This document shows positions 22,736-22,746 of a DNA stretch of 22,746 nt, in pieces (within the stretch, counting starts at the first letter, position 1; each line of letters starts with the position of its first letter). The notes beneath the pieces were generated by a model that saw nothing but the letters and a program-made list of their open reading frames with translations, was not told where the DNA came from and did not search any database. The DNA lies in NCBI GenBank assembly GCA_900554135.1, contig USFU01000011.1:1-22746 (forward strand), given 5' to 3'. The DNA comes from an uncultured Collinsella sp. (GTDB lineage Bacteria; Actinomycetota; Coriobacteriia; Coriobacteriales; Coriobacteriaceae). Position numbers and translations under genes: made by a program.

Positions 22736-22746
22736 GAATGACAAGT

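Noticed and set aside
22254..22744. Several 80-100-codon frames in both directions at the right end
   Set aside because: They cross the 62-bp repeats, whose period breaks the frame, and none has a credible start or domain.

Overview
The window is high-GC DNA with dense, mostly leaderless-looking gene packing, strong AGGAG ribosome sites, sortase-type and membrane-anchored giant surface proteins, an AgrC/AgrA-like two-component pair and a [NiFe]-hydrogenase maturation (hyp) cluster. Together these suggest a gut actinobacterium of the class Coriobacteriia, most like Collinsella. That assignment is inference from gene style, not from a marker gene. No rRNA, tRNA, insertion sequence, phage gene or CRISPR array was seen.

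Layout. Positions 1-295 hold the first codons of a leftward gene, its promoter over a perfect 19-bp palindrome, and two further hairpins, one of them probably the terminator of the next gene. Positions 296-6946 (minus) encode a 2216-residue LPXTG-type adhesin with a beta-helix-like head and two tandem 460-residue MBG/Cys-pair units. Divergent to it, 7192-9191 encode a LytTR response regulator and a GHKL histidine kinase that overlap by one base. A convergent minus gene (9210-9785) looks like a degenerate family-4 uracil-DNA glycosylase that has lost its catalytic motifs. It is divergent from thioredoxin (9922-10242), which ends in a clear terminator. Positions 10463-16295 form a plus-strand nickel/hydrogenase block: an unknown 82-residue protein, NikR with a His/Cys-rich N-terminal tail, then HypF, HypC, HypD and HypE. 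HypA, HypB and the hydrogenase subunits are not in the window. A bidirectional terminator separates hypE from a convergent 1507-residue surface protein (16477-21000, minus).

The most interesting unit is that last gene. Its ~300-nt leader carries a clear cobalamin riboswitch (about 21176-21303) with a promoter just upstream. The protein's C-terminal third is an alpha/alpha-toroid (prenyltransferase/terpene-cyclase-like) of the superfamily to which the B12-binding domain of transcobalamin and intrinsic factor belongs. The simplest reading is a B12-repressed, membrane-anchored extracellular corrinoid-capture protein in a Gram-positive gut bacterium. B12 binding itself is inferred, not shown.

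The right end has a 120-bp near-perfect inverted repeat (21450-21569), a HAD phosphatase of the Gph type (21640-22305), and about 440 bp without a convincing gene. That last stretch contains degenerate 62-bp tandem repeats with nested hairpins, a 27-bp-period direct repeat and a strong terminator hairpin.
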